Of a DNA stretch of 64,000 bases, positions 1-7,966 are shown piece by piece. A program made the translations under genes and the position numbers. The notes under the pieces are model-generated. The model was not told where the DNA came from, did no database searches, and saw only the letters and a list, made by a program, of their open reading frames with translations. Origin of the DNA: a virus; the IMG/VR virus record IMGVR_UViG_3300032116_000001, positions 62,001 to 126,000 of that record, one strand, 5' to 3'. Numbering within the stretch: the first letter of the stretch is position 1; each line of letters opens with the position of its first letter.

Positions 1-512
1 TTTTGGAGCGCCTTTTGGCTAGCAATTTGTGCATCAAATGCGCTAAGTGTTTTGATACCAAATTCGAGTGATTGTTTGCTTGATTTCAGATGTTGTTCAA
101 GCGCGGCTCTTGTTTCTGATACGTTCTTGCCTTTTCTTGTGATCGCGTCGAATGCCCAGCCAAGATATCTTTTAATAAGTTCATTTTCTGGAGTAGTGGC
201 TTGTGCTGGTTGCTGTGCATTGGGATTTTGCATAAAGTTCTGCAAAGACTGAGGGGCTTGTACATTTGCTGGCAATGTGTATACGGGACTGGCTAGAGCA
301 GGAGTTTGAGGAATATTCACCGATCTTAAATCAACTGGTGCCAATGGATTGTAGGAATTTTGCTGTGGCATTTGTTGTGTAAACGGCATGGGGCTAAATT
401 GCGCCACTCTTTTCATAACATCCGTGACTACATCTGCTTCTTTGGTCATATTTTGATTATCGAGATCAGATGCGATCCCTGCCAGAGTTTCGAGAATATC
501 TTTGTTTTCCAT
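1..512 (-). CDS. Unknown protein, C-terminus cut by window edge
   Basis: An open frame reads leftward from an ATG at 512 and runs off the window after 170 codons, so only the N-terminal part is seen. Residues about 5-38 form an amphipathic helical pair (LAGIASDLD, then KEADVVTDVMKRVA) that matches a motif found at the ends of five other proteins here. A Gln/Pro/Asn-rich linker follows, then a helical stretch. I recognise no enzyme family. The shared motif is mostly in proteins of the packaging region, so a virion or virion-assembly role is an inference. It lies 36 bases downstream of the UDP-glucose dehydrogenase stop, so the two may be co-transcribed. Confidence 0.7.
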   Translation of the reverse strand, partial: MENKDILETLAGIASDLDNQNMTKEADVVTDVMKRVAQFSPMPFTQQMPQQNSYNPLAPVDLRSVNIPQTPALASPVYTLPANVQAPQSLQNFMQNPNAQQPAQATTPENELIKRYLGWAFDAITRKGKNVSETRAALEQHLKSSKQSLEFGIKTLSAFDAQIASQKALQ

Positions 513-548
513 TTTTATCACCGTGGAGAAGTTATTATATATTTTCTT

Positions 549-1859
549 TTATTGATTATGAATCCCTTCTTTATTTGGTCTTCCGATAGAATAATATTCA
601 TATCCGATTCGTTTCATTTCTTCTTCTTCGAACATATTTCTTCCGTCAAAAATCCGCGGATTTCTCATTTTCTGTTTAATTTCGCGCCATTTAATGTCTT
701 TGAATTCTTTCCATTCTGTAATGATCAGTATCGCGTCTGTGTTTTCGGCTAGTTCTTCGATAGTGTTAGTCCATTGCACATTCGTTAATATTTTTTCAGC
801 ATTATGTTTGGCCACGGGATCATATACTTTAACGATGGCTCCTTCCTTGACAAGTTTTTGAATAATTGGAATTGACCTAGCGTCTCTCATATCATCAGTA
901 TCGGGTTTAAATGCAACTCCGAGCACTCCGATAATTTTGTCATTGACTCCATTGAGATTCGTTTGAATTTTTTGGATAAATTCTTTAGGCATTTGTTCAT
1001 TAATTTCTTTAGTTGCTTTAAGCATTTTGAAATCATATCCGATTTGATCGGCGATATGGATAAGTGCGCTTGTATCTTTCCCGAAGCAGCTTCCACCCCA
1101 TCCTATTCCAGCCCCGAGGAATTTATCTCCGATTCTATGATCGAGTCCCATTCCTCTTGCCACTTCTTTTACATCGGCCCCGACTTGTTCGCATATTTGT
1201 GCAATGGCGTTGATAAAGCTAATTTTCGTGGCGAGGAATGCGTTTGATGCATATTTAATCATTTCGGCGCTAATTGTATCTGTGAGGAAAACTTGTGTTT
1301 GTAGTTCTTGATATGCTTCGATCAATTTCTCCGCGGTTTTCCAGTTATCTGTTCCGATCACGATTCTATCTCCATTCATAGCGTCATGGATTGCGCATCC
1401 TTCTCTAAGGAATTCTGGATTACTTACGACATCGAATGTTGTTGGAAATTTTTGATATTTTTGAATAATTTCTTTGACTCTATGTGCTGTTCCAGGGGGT
1501 ACTGTGGATTTATTCACCACGATGATATGTTCTCTCATGGACTCTCCGATTTCTTTCGCAACATTATCAATATATTGCAGATCGGGGCTGCCGTCTTCTT
1601 TTTCTGGAGTTCCCACGCACACAAAGACAATTTCGCCCCAGTTTGCGGCTTGTTCCACCGTGTTTCCGTAGAATATTTGTGCTTTAGCGTCTTCGATCAT
1701 ATCTTGGAGTTCTGGCTCATAGATAGGGCATTCTCCATTTTTGAGTTTTTTAATTTTTTCTGGATCACTATCTACGCACATAACATCGTGCCCGATGTTT
1801 GCCATGATTGCTGTTTGCACGAGTCCCACATATCCTGCTCCGATCACGCTAATTCTCAT
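549..1859 (-). CDS. ugd: UDP-glucose 6-dehydrogenase
   Basis: 436 residues, full length for the UDP-glucose/GDP-mannose dehydrogenase family, which oxidises UDP-glucose to UDP-glucuronate with two NAD+. Visible: the Rossmann motif GAGYVG (residues 7-12), STVPPGT (118-124), NPEFLREG (147-154), and the catalytic cysteine C258 within WGGSCFGKD. The C-terminal UDP-binding domain (VAFKPDTDDMRDARS) is intact. The product is a cytosolic enzyme feeding capsule or glycan synthesis. With UDP-galactopyranose mutase at 57324 it is one of two nucleotide-sugar genes in the window, suggesting the phage alters host surface sugars or glycosylates something. UDP-glucose as substrate, rather than GDP-mannose or another sugar, is inferred from similarity. 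Confidence 0.93.
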   Translation of the reverse strand: MRISVIGAGYVGLVQTAIMANIGHDVMCVDSDPEKIKKLKNGECPIYEPELQDMIEDAKAQIFYGNTVEQAANWGEIVFVCVGTPEKEDGSPDLQYIDNVAKEIGESMREHIIVVNKSTVPPGTAHRVKEIIQKYQKFPTTFDVVSNPEFLREGCAIHDAMNGDRIVIGTDNWKTAEKLIEAYQELQTQVFLTDTISAEMIKYASNAFLATKISFINAIAQICEQVGADVKEVARGMGLDHRIGDKFLGAGIGWGGSCFGKDTSALIHIADQIGYDFKMLKATKEINEQMPKEFIQKIQTNLNGVNDKIIGVLGVAFKPDTDDMRDARSIPIIQKLVKEGAIVKVYDPVAKHNAEKILTNVQWTNTIEELAENTDAILIITEWKEFKDIKWREIKQKMRNPRIFDGRNMFEEEEMKRIGYEYYSIGRPNKEGIHNQ

Positions 1860-1922
1860 ATTTACTACTTATACCTTATAATTGCTTATTTTTCCTAATT
1901 GATTATCGTATTACATTTAGTT

Positions 1923-2183
1923 ATGGACATGAAAACATTTATTAGTGAGTTGTCTGATGGCGAGGCTCTTTTTATTGATGGTTTTGACAATGCTTTATTG
2001 CACCCTTGTCATGTTTGGCATGGTTCCTCAGCAGTCACTGTTGCCGCGTATAGCCACAATCGTTTGATTGACATTTTATGTTCTCGTGATGGAATGTCAA
2101 TCGAGGATGCTGAAGAGTACATTTCTTTCAACATCCTCGGTGCTTACATGGGGACTCACACCCCTGTTGTTTTATTTGATTGA
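1923..2183 (+). CDS. Small conserved phage-type protein, unknown function
   Basis: 86 residues from the ATG at 1923; a second ATG two codons on is also possible. An upstream TTG at 1899 would extend it but runs into the leader of the divergent ugd gene. The pattern DGFDNAL, then RDGMSIEDAEEYI and a C-terminal AYMGTHTPVVLFD, resembles a family of 80-90 residue hypothetical proteins common in phage and bacterial genomes. I know of no function for it. It is an isolated plus gene inside a minus-strand block, transcribed divergently from ugd and convergent with the small membrane protein at 2185. Confidence 0.7.
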   Translation: MDMKTFISELSDGEALFIDGFDNALLHPCHVWHGSSAVTVAAYSHNRLIDILCSRDGMSIEDAEEYISFNILGAYMGTHTPVVLFD

Positions 2184-2184
2184 C

Positions 2185-2325
2185 TTATCGCTTCGAATTA
2201 AAGATTTCTATTGTTTGATAGATTTTGCTTTCCCACATGGCCGCGATTAGGCTTGGGTTTATGATCGCGGCAGTGATCGCTCCGATCACTAGAAGAACAT
2301 TGTGATTTATTTTATTCTGTGTCAT
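2185..2325 (-). CDS. Small single-pass membrane protein
   Basis: A 46-residue frame from ATG 2325 (an ATG at 2331 is equally possible) with one strongly hydrophobic segment (VLLVIGAITAAIINPSLIAA) flanked by charged ends. It overlaps the last codons of the nuclease gene at 2312 in another frame, with GAGGAAG upstream as Shine-Dalgarno, an arrangement typical of translational coupling. Function unknown; phage membrane peptides of this size may be lysis or superinfection-related, but nothing here shows that. Confidence 0.5.
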   Translation of the reverse strand: MTQNKINHNVLLVIGAITAAIINPSLIAAMWESKIYQTIEIFNSKR

Positions 2326-2998
2326 CTTCATAATCTTCCTCATAGTATGAGTTAATGTATTGCATCCACGGATCATTTTCGGGTGGATTCATTTCTTTCA
2401 TAAGAAATGGTGCAACTTCTTGTGTAAGAAATTCAATAAAGTCTTCGACTTTGCTATCAATTTCCACCCATTCAATATTCCCCGTAAGTGCGGCGGTTCC
2501 GTTTCCAGAAAGTTCGAACTTATATGGTTTATACTGCATGATACCAAGTCTTGTGATCGGGAACAGATGCAAATCTCTGGGATCATTATTCATAAGCGCA
2601 TATGCATAAGCCTGCAGTTGTCTTGTATAGAACTGCATTTTCCCGCCTATATTATTGCTTGCTTTATAATCGATGACTCCAAATGTCCCGTCTTCAAATT
2701 GCAGAGCTGCATCAATTTTGCCTCTAATAATAAATTCGAATTGATCTTCGATCACGAGTGGTTTTGATTGCACCCATGCATCTGAGTGCACAATTTTCGC
2801 ATTAGGCAGGAGTGGATCAAGTTCTTTTAGGTTTTTATTTTCGAGGCATCCTTTCATCACGCCATCGATATCGCCAACGACCTTTGGCATATTCATTCGC
2901 GGTCTTCTAATGCCATGTTTATATTTTTCATAAAATGCCCACGGTTCTTTTTCCCACAGGAATGTAAAATCTGACGGACTAAATACAATTTGTCTCAT
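2312..2998 (-). CDS. RecB-like PD-(D/E)XK nuclease
   Basis: 228 residues with the core of the RecB/Cas4-like PD-(D/E)XK nuclease superfamily. IRGKIDAAL (metal-binding D) is followed by FGVIDYKAS (the D-X-K element) and then QLQAYAYAL, the RecB-family QxxxY helix. The N-terminus (FSPSDFTFLWEKEPWAFYEKY) matches the start of stand-alone RecB-type nucleases. No cysteine cluster for an Fe-S centre is visible, unlike true Cas4. The likely role is end-processing of DNA during recombination or host DNA degradation. The C-terminus is acidic and overlaps the small membrane protein gene. Confidence 0.8.
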   Translation of the reverse strand: MRQIVFSPSDFTFLWEKEPWAFYEKYKHGIRRPRMNMPKVVGDIDGVMKGCLENKNLKELDPLLPNAKIVHSDAWVQSKPLVIEDQFEFIIRGKIDAALQFEDGTFGVIDYKASNNIGGKMQFYTRQLQAYAYALMNNDPRDLHLFPITRLGIMQYKPYKFELSGNGTAALTGNIEWVEIDSKVEDFIEFLTQEVAPFLMKEMNPPENDPWMQYINSYYEEDYEDDTE

Positions 2999-3060
2999 GT
3001 TGTTTTATTTTAGATGGAGTTCATCTTTTATTTATTCGTGCAAATAGGGTTAGATTTTCA

Positions 3061-3744
3061 TTATTTTTCTTCGATTTTTGGTAATGGCAGTGATCCTCTT
3101 TTTTCAATTATGTTTTCATTTGGATTTAGTTTTTGTTCAGCTACGATCATAATATCATGTAGCCACCATATTTTGTGATGCACTCCTACTATTGTGTCTG
3201 TCACATAGGGGTGGGTTTCTTTTTTAATTTGATATTGCGCCTTCATTGCGGCCAGGATGGATTTCATTTTGTCGTTACGTGCTTTTTCTGGAATTAGTTC
3301 CCATATTGCATCGATTTGGCCGCACATCAGGCGCATCATAATGTCACAGCTTTGTGTAACGAGTTGAAGTTCTTCTTCATTAACTTCATGTGTTTTGATT
3401 TCATTTGGTGTGCTTTTAAGCATCATGGCTTGGTTTTTGAATCTCTTATTGAGTCCTGTTGCCATTTGTCCTTTTTTACTGATTTTAAGTATATTTAGGT
3501 ATTTGCCTGGGGGCAATTGTGTGCAGAGTGTTTCTATGTTCATTAGTTCTAATCGTAGCGCCTGAATTGTTGCATCAAACTCTTGAGCCTCGACCTTGAG
3601 TCTTTTGATTTGTGCGGTTCTATTTTTTGCGATCAGATCGGCGACTTTGTTTAATTCTCCTCTTGCAATACATCGTGTTATTGCCATAGCTTCTGCTATG
3701 GTTTTGTATTGTATTCTATTCATGTGGAGTATATATTTTTTCAT
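3061..3744 (-). CDS. Unknown helical protein
   Basis: 227 residues, mostly predicted helix with basic N-terminal repeats (LIAKNRTAQIKRLKVEAQEFDATIQ), then IRALRLELMNIETL-like coiled coil. No catalytic motif or membrane segment is seen. The start is uncertain: no clear Shine-Dalgarno precedes ATG 3744 or the next ATG at 3723. It sits between the RecB-like nuclease and a perfect bidirectional hairpin at 3778. I do not recognise the family. Confidence 0.6.
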   Translation of the reverse strand: MKKYILHMNRIQYKTIAEAMAITRCIARGELNKVADLIAKNRTAQIKRLKVEAQEFDATIQALRLELMNIETLCTQLPPGKYLNILKISKKGQMATGLNKRFKNQAMMLKSTPNEIKTHEVNEEELQLVTQSCDIMMRLMCGQIDAIWELIPEKARNDKMKSILAAMKAQYQIKKETHPYVTDTIVGVHHKIWWLHDIMIVAEQKLNPNENIIEKRGSLPLPKIEEK

Positions 3745-3777
3745 ATGATGTCGCAGCGTGTTTTTACAACCGAGGAG

Positions 3778-3811
3778 TTTTTAGGCCAGCCAAAAATGGC
3801 TGGCCTAAAAA
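3778..3811. terminator. Perfect bidirectional hairpin terminator
   Basis: Arms TTTTTAGGCCAGCC and GGCTGGCCTAAAAA pair over 14 bp around the loop AAAAAT. The T-tract is present on either strand, so it can act as an intrinsic terminator in both directions. It lies between the Fic gene and the unknown gene at 3061-3744, both transcribed leftward, and would end the transcript arriving from the Fic gene. Confidence 0.8.
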
Positions 3812-3832
3812 CGAACGAGGATGTATTTTGTT

Positions 3833-4459
3833 TTATTGATTTATTAAGTCTTTGTTAATCCAGTTTTGATATATTTCTGGATACTTGTTGTCTCGAAATT
3901 CTTGTATACTATCATAATATTGATTTTTCTTATCATGGTAGATAATTATTGGTTCTTTTTCGCACGCCATAAGAAACCAATTGAGGATTAGTCTTCCAGT
4001 TCTTCCGTTGCCGTCCAGGAATGGATGTATGACTTCAAAGAGGTGGTGTGTATTCCACGCGGCTTCCACGGGGTCGATTTGATTATCTTGCGCTTGTTTA
4101 AGCCACGTTTGTGACATTGGCACCCAGAGTTCTCTCATGAGCGACGGCACTAAATAATGTTCGGGCGCGAATTTCCCATTAATTTTTACATTATGATTTC
4201 TATATGTCCCTCTTGCATTATTGAGTTCAAAAAAATCGACATTTTTCCCAAGTGTGGCATGTAGTGATCGTGGGATAATTTCTGTCACAACTTTGTTTTG
4301 TGTTTTGGCCAGTTCCATGGCTATTTCAAATGCATCTTTTTGATTGTCATAGAGTAATTCTCCTGGTTTGCTGCCAGGAATAAAATCTCCAAAGTAGCCA
4401 TATTGTGGGTCAATTTTATTGCTTTCTATTACGAAAGCATCAATATCAAATTTGTTCAT
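3833..4459 (-). CDS. Fic domain protein (AMP-transferase type)
   Basis: 208 residues from ATG 4459; an in-frame ATG at 4486 would add nine. The Fic signature HPFLDGNGRTGR is complete at residues 145-156 (catalytic His plus the anion-binding GNGRTGR), with the flap region EVIH just before. Fic enzymes usually transfer AMP from ATP to a target hydroxyl; the target is unknown. An N-terminal stretch (VIESNKIDP) resembles the inhibitory helix region of Fic proteins but does not give a clean (S/T)xxxE(G/N) motif. It sits directly downstream of a SLOG-domain gene on the same strand. Roles as toxin, host-modifying effector or anti-defence factor are all possible. Confidence 0.88.
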   Translation of the reverse strand: MNKFDIDAFVIESNKIDPQYGYFGDFIPGSKPGELLYDNQKDAFEIAMELAKTQNKVVTEIIPRSLHATLGKNVDFFELNNARGTYRNHNVKINGKFAPEHYLVPSLMRELWVPMSQTWLKQAQDNQIDPVEAAWNTHHLFEVIHPFLDGNGRTGRLILNWFLMACEKEPIIIYHDKKNQYYDSIQEFRDNKYPEIYQNWINKDLINQ

Positions 4460-4495
4460 TATAATTATATTACGTTTTATTTGCATCCAAAGTGC

Positions 4496-5080
4496 TCATT
4501 TCTGTTTGAAATTGTACTTTTTGATATTATTTTCCGTAATGTTAAAGATAATTATGGGTTTGATTTTTAGCATTGCGTCTTTGATTGCGTTTGCGGTCCC
4601 TCCCTTTTGTGTCCCCGACCACACTGCGATCACTGCGTCTGATTTTTCAATCATCCATTTATTTCTTTTATCCAGCCAGTTCACGGCCTCATAATATTGC
4701 CATTGTGGTGCATTTTCATTTAATTCAATGATTTCTTTTGCTTTAAATTTTTCATATTGTTTTTTATCTGGTTTATAGGCATGTATTTCATCTGCTTTTT
4801 GCACAATGTTATTCCAGTCATTTTTTTCTTTATTAGGGAATTGTTTAGTTTGTCCTGGGAACGGTATTGCTACGATCAGTTGAATATCGGGGAATTCTTG
4901 TTTCAATTCGATTACAATTTGCGCAGCGTACATATCAACTCCCATTGCCATCCCGCTAATGAATCGTCTATAATTCTTTTGATATGCTGCTCGAATTAAT
5001 TTTTCAAGTGTTTTTTTAACTAGTTCTTCTTTACCTTGCAGTTCTTTTGGTCTATGTCCAGTGAAGCAAATAGTTTTCAT
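4496..5080 (-). CDS. SLOG-fold protein of the DUF1273/YpsA type
   Basis: 194 residues beginning ICFTGHRPKEL, followed by FISGMAMGVDMYAAQ and SDAVIAVWSGTQKGGTANAI. These are the characteristic elements of the YpsA/DUF1273 branch of the SLOG superfamily (related to DprA and lysine decarboxylase-like folds), which bind nucleotide-derived ligands. The biochemical activity of the family is not established. The gene is immediately upstream of the Fic gene (36 bases), and SLOG proteins are thought to sense or process nucleotide signals, so a functional pair is plausible but unproven. Confidence 0.85.
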   Translation of the reverse strand: MKTICFTGHRPKELQGKEELVKKTLEKLIRAAYQKNYRRFISGMAMGVDMYAAQIVIELKQEFPDIQLIVAIPFPGQTKQFPNKEKNDWNNIVQKADEIHAYKPDKKQYEKFKAKEIIELNENAPQWQYYEAVNWLDKRNKWMIEKSDAVIAVWSGTQKGGTANAIKDAMLKIKPIIIFNITENNIKKYNFKQK

Positions 5081-5206
5081 ATTTATGTATTAGTTAATTA
5101 TGATTTGAAATTCAGGATGTTGTTGTATAAATGTTTTTGTCTGTGCATGAGTCTAGATATTGCCCAGAACATTTCCAGTTATTCTGGACAGAGGTATAAA
5201 AACAAA

Positions 5207-5536
5207 ATGGATTCCAATAAATTTCAGATTTCTCCTCCCGATCCTAACGGTGCTGTTGATACAAGCGCGGCTCCAACGATCACTCCCGAGGAGTACAGAG
5301 AGATTATTCTGATGCGTCAGCAGGTTTTAGAGATCAAGGCTCAAAAGAGTGATCTTCAAGATTATCTTAGCGCAGTTCAGGCTCGGCTTTCTGAGGCTAA
5401 TGAAAAGATTACTAGTATTACAGAATCTTTGCAGTCCAAGGTTTCTGATATTGCAAAGCAGCATGGTATTACTGGGGAGTTTTCTATTTCTGAGACTGAG
5501 CCTCACACGATCAATATAATTACAAACCAAGATTAA
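5207..5536 (+). CDS. Small coiled-coil protein, unknown
   Basis: 109 residues from ATG 5207, preceded by GAGGT 11 bases upstream; longer readings upstream cross the divergent SLOG gene and look non-coding. An N-terminal Pro/Ala-rich stretch is followed by a coiled coil (IILMRQQVLEIKAQKSDLQ onward) and a short beta-like tail. Function unknown. It is a lone plus gene between two leftward genes and is followed by its own intrinsic terminator at 5554. Confidence 0.65.
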   Translation: MDSNKFQISPPDPNGAVDTSAAPTITPEEYREIILMRQQVLEIKAQKSDLQDYLSAVQARLSEANEKITSITESLQSKVSDIAKQHGITGEFSISETEPHTINIITNQD

Positions 5537-5553
5537 GGCATTGTTTTGGTTTC

Positions 5554-5596
5554 AATCTGCTTTCCGATTGTTTTCTATCGGCGGCAGATTTTTTTT
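5554..5596 (+). terminator. Rho-independent terminator of the 5207 gene
   Basis: The stem AATCTGC ... CCGAT / ATCGG ... GCAGATT ends in a run of eight T residues, 18 bases after the stop codon at 5536. Direction is plus. Confidence 0.75.
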
Positions 5597-5655
5597 GACT
5601 CGATGCGGCGATGTTCCCGCCCAAAAGGGGCGCGGAACTAGTGGAGCATCGAGTC
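5597..5655. repeat. Nested GC-rich inverted repeat between convergent genes
   Basis: Outer arms GACTCGATGC and GCATCGAGTC (10 bp, perfect) enclose an inner hairpin GTTCCCGCCC AAAA GGGGCGCGGAAC. It begins in the T-tract of the preceding terminator and ends 3 bases before the stop of the leftward GIY-YIG gene. The inner core resembles the hairpin at 12841, so this may be a recurring element. No T-run follows it in the leftward direction, so it is not a standard terminator. Confidence 0.6.
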
Positions 5656-5657
5656 AT

Positions 5658-6176
5658 CTATTCTTTAAGGATTGGATAAAATTCTTTTTCAGACACGATG
5701 CCGACAAAGCTTGATGTCATATCAACGGGAACATCCCATAGTTTCCCTTTTGCCGCTTGTTCTTTTGTGACATCAAGATATTCGCTAACTGATTCAATAA
5801 ATTCATCATCAAGTTTCCACATAATGGGTTTTAGGCCCATGTGGTCAAGTATTTGAAGCGTATACCAAAGCATTTGAATATTTGGGTCACTAGATTTAAA
5901 GTCGGCAGAAAAAACTTCTATTTCAGATGATGCAGCAGCGATCATAATTTCTTTGTTTTCTTTGGTCATCTTTTTAATTTCTGCCTCACGCTTAAGGGCT
6001 TGAGATTTATTTGCTGCTTTTTCTTTCCATACTAGTTCGACTGGTCTTCTAGATTTGGTATACGCTGCCCCTTTTTTGCTTTGGTTATGTTCTTCGGTCC
6101 TTTTTTGCGGGTCTATTGCGATACCGCAATACAAGGAGTTATCTGCGCACCTAACTATATAAACCCACCATTCCAT
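5658..6176 (-). CDS. GIY-YIG endonuclease with extra C-terminal domain
   Basis: 172 residues. Residues 1-80 are a GIY-YIG nuclease of the small YhbQ/UvrC-N type: WWVYIVRC, LYCGIAIDPQKRTEEHN (catalytic Arg region), AAYTKSRRPVELVW, and KREAEIKKMTKENK carrying the metal-binding Glu. Stand-alone members end near there. This one continues for about 90 residues (FSADFKSSDPNIQ to the end) that I do not recognise. Likely a DNA nuclease acting in repair, recombination or host DNA attack. Small GIY-YIG proteins can also be homing enzymes, but no intron is visible nearby. Confidence 0.85.
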   Translation of the reverse strand: MEWWVYIVRCADNSLYCGIAIDPQKRTEEHNQSKKGAAYTKSRRPVELVWKEKAANKSQALKREAEIKKMTKENKEIMIAAASSEIEVFSADFKSSDPNIQMLWYTLQILDHMGLKPIMWKLDDEFIESVSEYLDVTKEQAAKGKLWDVPVDMTSSFVGIVSEKEFYPILKE

Positions 6177-6207
6177 CTTGTTGTATTTTTCCTATTAATT
6201 TAATTAT

Positions 6208-6360
6208 TTAATTTTGTGCTCTTCGCACCGTAATGTCTAAATCAGTGTAATAGCTCGTTAAAACCTGCAAAGATTCTTTCAATTGATCGATTTCTTCATA
6301 TGCGGCAAAGATTTTCTCATCTGATTTATTTTTGCAGTCAATAATTTCGACTTTTCTAAT
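6208..6360 (-). CDS. Possible small protein starting at ATT, or readthrough tail of the RusA gene
   Basis: Directly after the TAG stop of the RusA-like gene, in the same frame, 50 sense codons run to a TAA at 6208-6210. The product (RKVEIIDCKNKSDEKIFAAY, then EEIDQLKESLQVLTSYYTDL) has a helical, charged composition like a real phage protein. The first codon after TAG is ATT and no ATG, GTG or TTG is available early in frame. No Shine-Dalgarno is visible ahead of the ATT. Either ATT initiates, or TAG is read through at some level, or an ancestral longer gene was cut by a nonsense mutation. Confidence 0.4.
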   Translation of the reverse strand: MRKVEIIDCKNKSDEKIFAAYEEIDQLKESLQVLTSYYTDLDITVRRAQN

Positions 6361-6975
6361 CTAGGGTGTTGGTTGTTCATTATTTTCTTCTCCTTGTTTT
6401 TTTGCTTCTCTTTTTTCTATTTTGCGTTTTTCTGCTGCTTCTTGCTCGGCTCTGTATTGTTCTTTCGGGTGTCTAAATCTTTTTATAACAATTTCCACTC
6501 TTGCATTTTCTTTATCAGGTGGTAGCATTGTGTGGCTGCCGTCATCTGTCCAATGAATCCACATATCGTTAGCTATAATGCCATGTTTTTCAATAATATC
6601 TCCGATAGATTGTTGGTATCCAGTTACGTCTCCCATAACCCATGTATCAACCACGACTTTGAGGCATACGCTCACGCCAAAATCAAGTGGTTCTTTGCCT
6701 AGATTTTTCCAAACTTCTTCACAAAAAGGCTTGCAGTATTTTTCATAACGTTCGTATTGTTCTGATGGAAGAATTCTGGTAAATCCTCCCATTTTGACAA
6801 CTCTTTGGTGTGTCTTTTTCGTTGCTGGTCTTCCTGGGATAGTAAATTCAAGAATTGTTTCTCCATCGGGGAGTAATTCTTCTGGAGTCACATTATGAAA
6901 AACAAATTCTTTTTTGACAGCTGGTTTTGCAGTTTTATTTGCTTTCTTTGGAGATTTTTTGTTTGATTTAGGCAT
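6361..6975 (-). CDS. RusA-like Holliday junction resolvase
   Basis: 204 residues. The central part matches the RusA family: IPGRPATKKTHQRVV (the GRPxTKK element), then MGDVTGYQQSIGDIIEKHGI and IANDMWIHW, supplying the conserved acidic residues that bind metal and cut four-way junctions. A Lys-rich N-terminal tail (about 25 residues) and a charged C-terminal tail flank the domain, making it longer than RusA proper (about 120). It would resolve recombination intermediates before packaging, consistent with RecA, RecJ and Mre11/Rad50 elsewhere in the window. The start codon lies immediately next to a long hairpin (6977-7016), so translation may be structurally controlled. Confidence 0.8.
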   Translation of the reverse strand: MPKSNKKSPKKANKTAKPAVKKEFVFHNVTPEELLPDGETILEFTIPGRPATKKTHQRVVKMGGFTRILPSEQYERYEKYCKPFCEEVWKNLGKEPLDFGVSVCLKVVVDTWVMGDVTGYQQSIGDIIEKHGIIANDMWIHWTDDGSHTMLPPDKENARVEIVIKRFRHPKEQYRAEQEAAEKRKIEKREAKKQGEENNEQPTP

Positions 6976-6976
6976 G

Positions 6977-7016
6977 ATAATGGCTCATAAGTTATTTAAA
7001 ACCTATGAGCCATTAT
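6977..7016 (-). promoter_or_regulatory. Long hairpin abutting the RusA-like start codon
   Basis: Arms ATAATGGCTCATA and TATGAGCCATTAT pair over 13 bp, extendable by an inner GTT/AAC. The hairpin ends one base before the ATG at 6975 on the minus strand, occupying the place of a ribosome binding site. It also follows the stop of the 7030-7887 gene by 13 bases. It lacks a T-run on the minus strand. It could be a terminator-like or processing site, or a translational block. Confidence 0.55.
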
Positions 7017-7029
7017 ACAATAAAACTTA

Positions 7030-7887
7030 TTAAAGCGGTGTTGTGAATCTGGTATATGTTTCAAAGTCAATTTTTGCTTTTGTTATTTGATTAGCGTTCA
7101 TTTGTCTTTCAACATTTTTTCTTATTTGTGTTTGCCCTAGTCCCAGGAATGTTGTTCCTATTTGCAACGATGTTGCGGCAGTTGTTGCAATTAACTGTCC
7201 TGGTTGTTGCAATCTAATATCGAGGTCGCTAAATTGTGCTGGTGTTGCCAGTGCTGTTACGCTTCCGCTGACGTGATATCCCTGTATGCCAAAATAAGGT
7301 GCTTGGCTACCAGTGTTAATTAAATAGTTTTCGCTAATAGTAAAGTTAATGTTTATGCTTCCTGTAAGAATTGCATAAGTTTGTGTTTCTTGTGAATCTT
7401 GTATTGTCAAGAATGTGTCATAAAATCTTGCTACTCGCGATATAAAATCTGGCGGCAAGACATCAACTGCATAGTGTGCATTAAACGCGCCTGGAATGCT
7501 TGACCAAAATTCTAGATCACATGTTACGCCTTCTTGTGCAATATTGATGGTCGCTTGCTTAAGTAGGTAGTTTTCGTTTCCCTGTGTTGTTGGGTCTCTT
7601 AAAAGATTAAAAGAGTATTTAATTAAATCAAAGGCGTCTGTTGTGGTGTCAGATGTATTTGGATTAAGTTCAATAATTAGCGCTGGGGTTTTAATTCGGG
7701 TTATCCACTTAACTCCACCAACGTTCATAACGTGCGTTCCAATATCTCCTTGCATAAGGAGTTTGGGTTCTACTTCTTGTGCTTGGGTTTCGCTCCAGCT
7801 TTCAAACAGCCTAATGAATCCCGCTCCATCGCGGAAATAATACCATGTTGAAATATATTCTGGCGGCAGGATGGGCATATTTTTCAC
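7030..7887 (-). CDS. Probable structural protein, unknown family
   Basis: 285 residues, rich in Thr, Gln, Asn and Ile with alternating beta-like segments (VKWITRIKTPALIIEL; ILTGSININFTISENYLI), no signal peptide, membrane segment or catalytic motif. This composition is typical of virion beta-sheet proteins such as tail or baseplate components, but I cannot assign it. It is 79 bases downstream of the 779-residue gene in the same direction. Confidence 0.6.
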   Translation of the reverse strand: MKNMPILPPEYISTWYYFRDGAGFIRLFESWSETQAQEVEPKLLMQGDIGTHVMNVGGVKWITRIKTPALIIELNPNTSDTTTDAFDLIKYSFNLLRDPTTQGNENYLLKQATINIAQEGVTCDLEFWSSIPGAFNAHYAVDVLPPDFISRVARFYDTFLTIQDSQETQTYAILTGSININFTISENYLINTGSQAPYFGIQGYHVSGSVTALATPAQFSDLDIRLQQPGQLIATTAATSLQIGTTFLGLGQTQIRKNVERQMNANQITKAKIDFETYTRFTTPL

Positions 7888-7966
7888 CGATTGTTTTGAA
7901 AATTAAGCTAGTAGCGCCGTCAATGCGAAGCCAACAATCAGTATATTTTTCCACAGCTTTGTGTTT

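Noticed and set aside
1308-1898. 196-residue plus-strand frame opposite ugd
   Set aside because: Cys/Phe-rich composition typical of antisense to a real gene; ugd motifs are on the minus strand.
2312-2998. Cas4 of a CRISPR system
   Set aside because: The Fe-S cysteine cluster is missing and there are no cas genes or repeats nearby.
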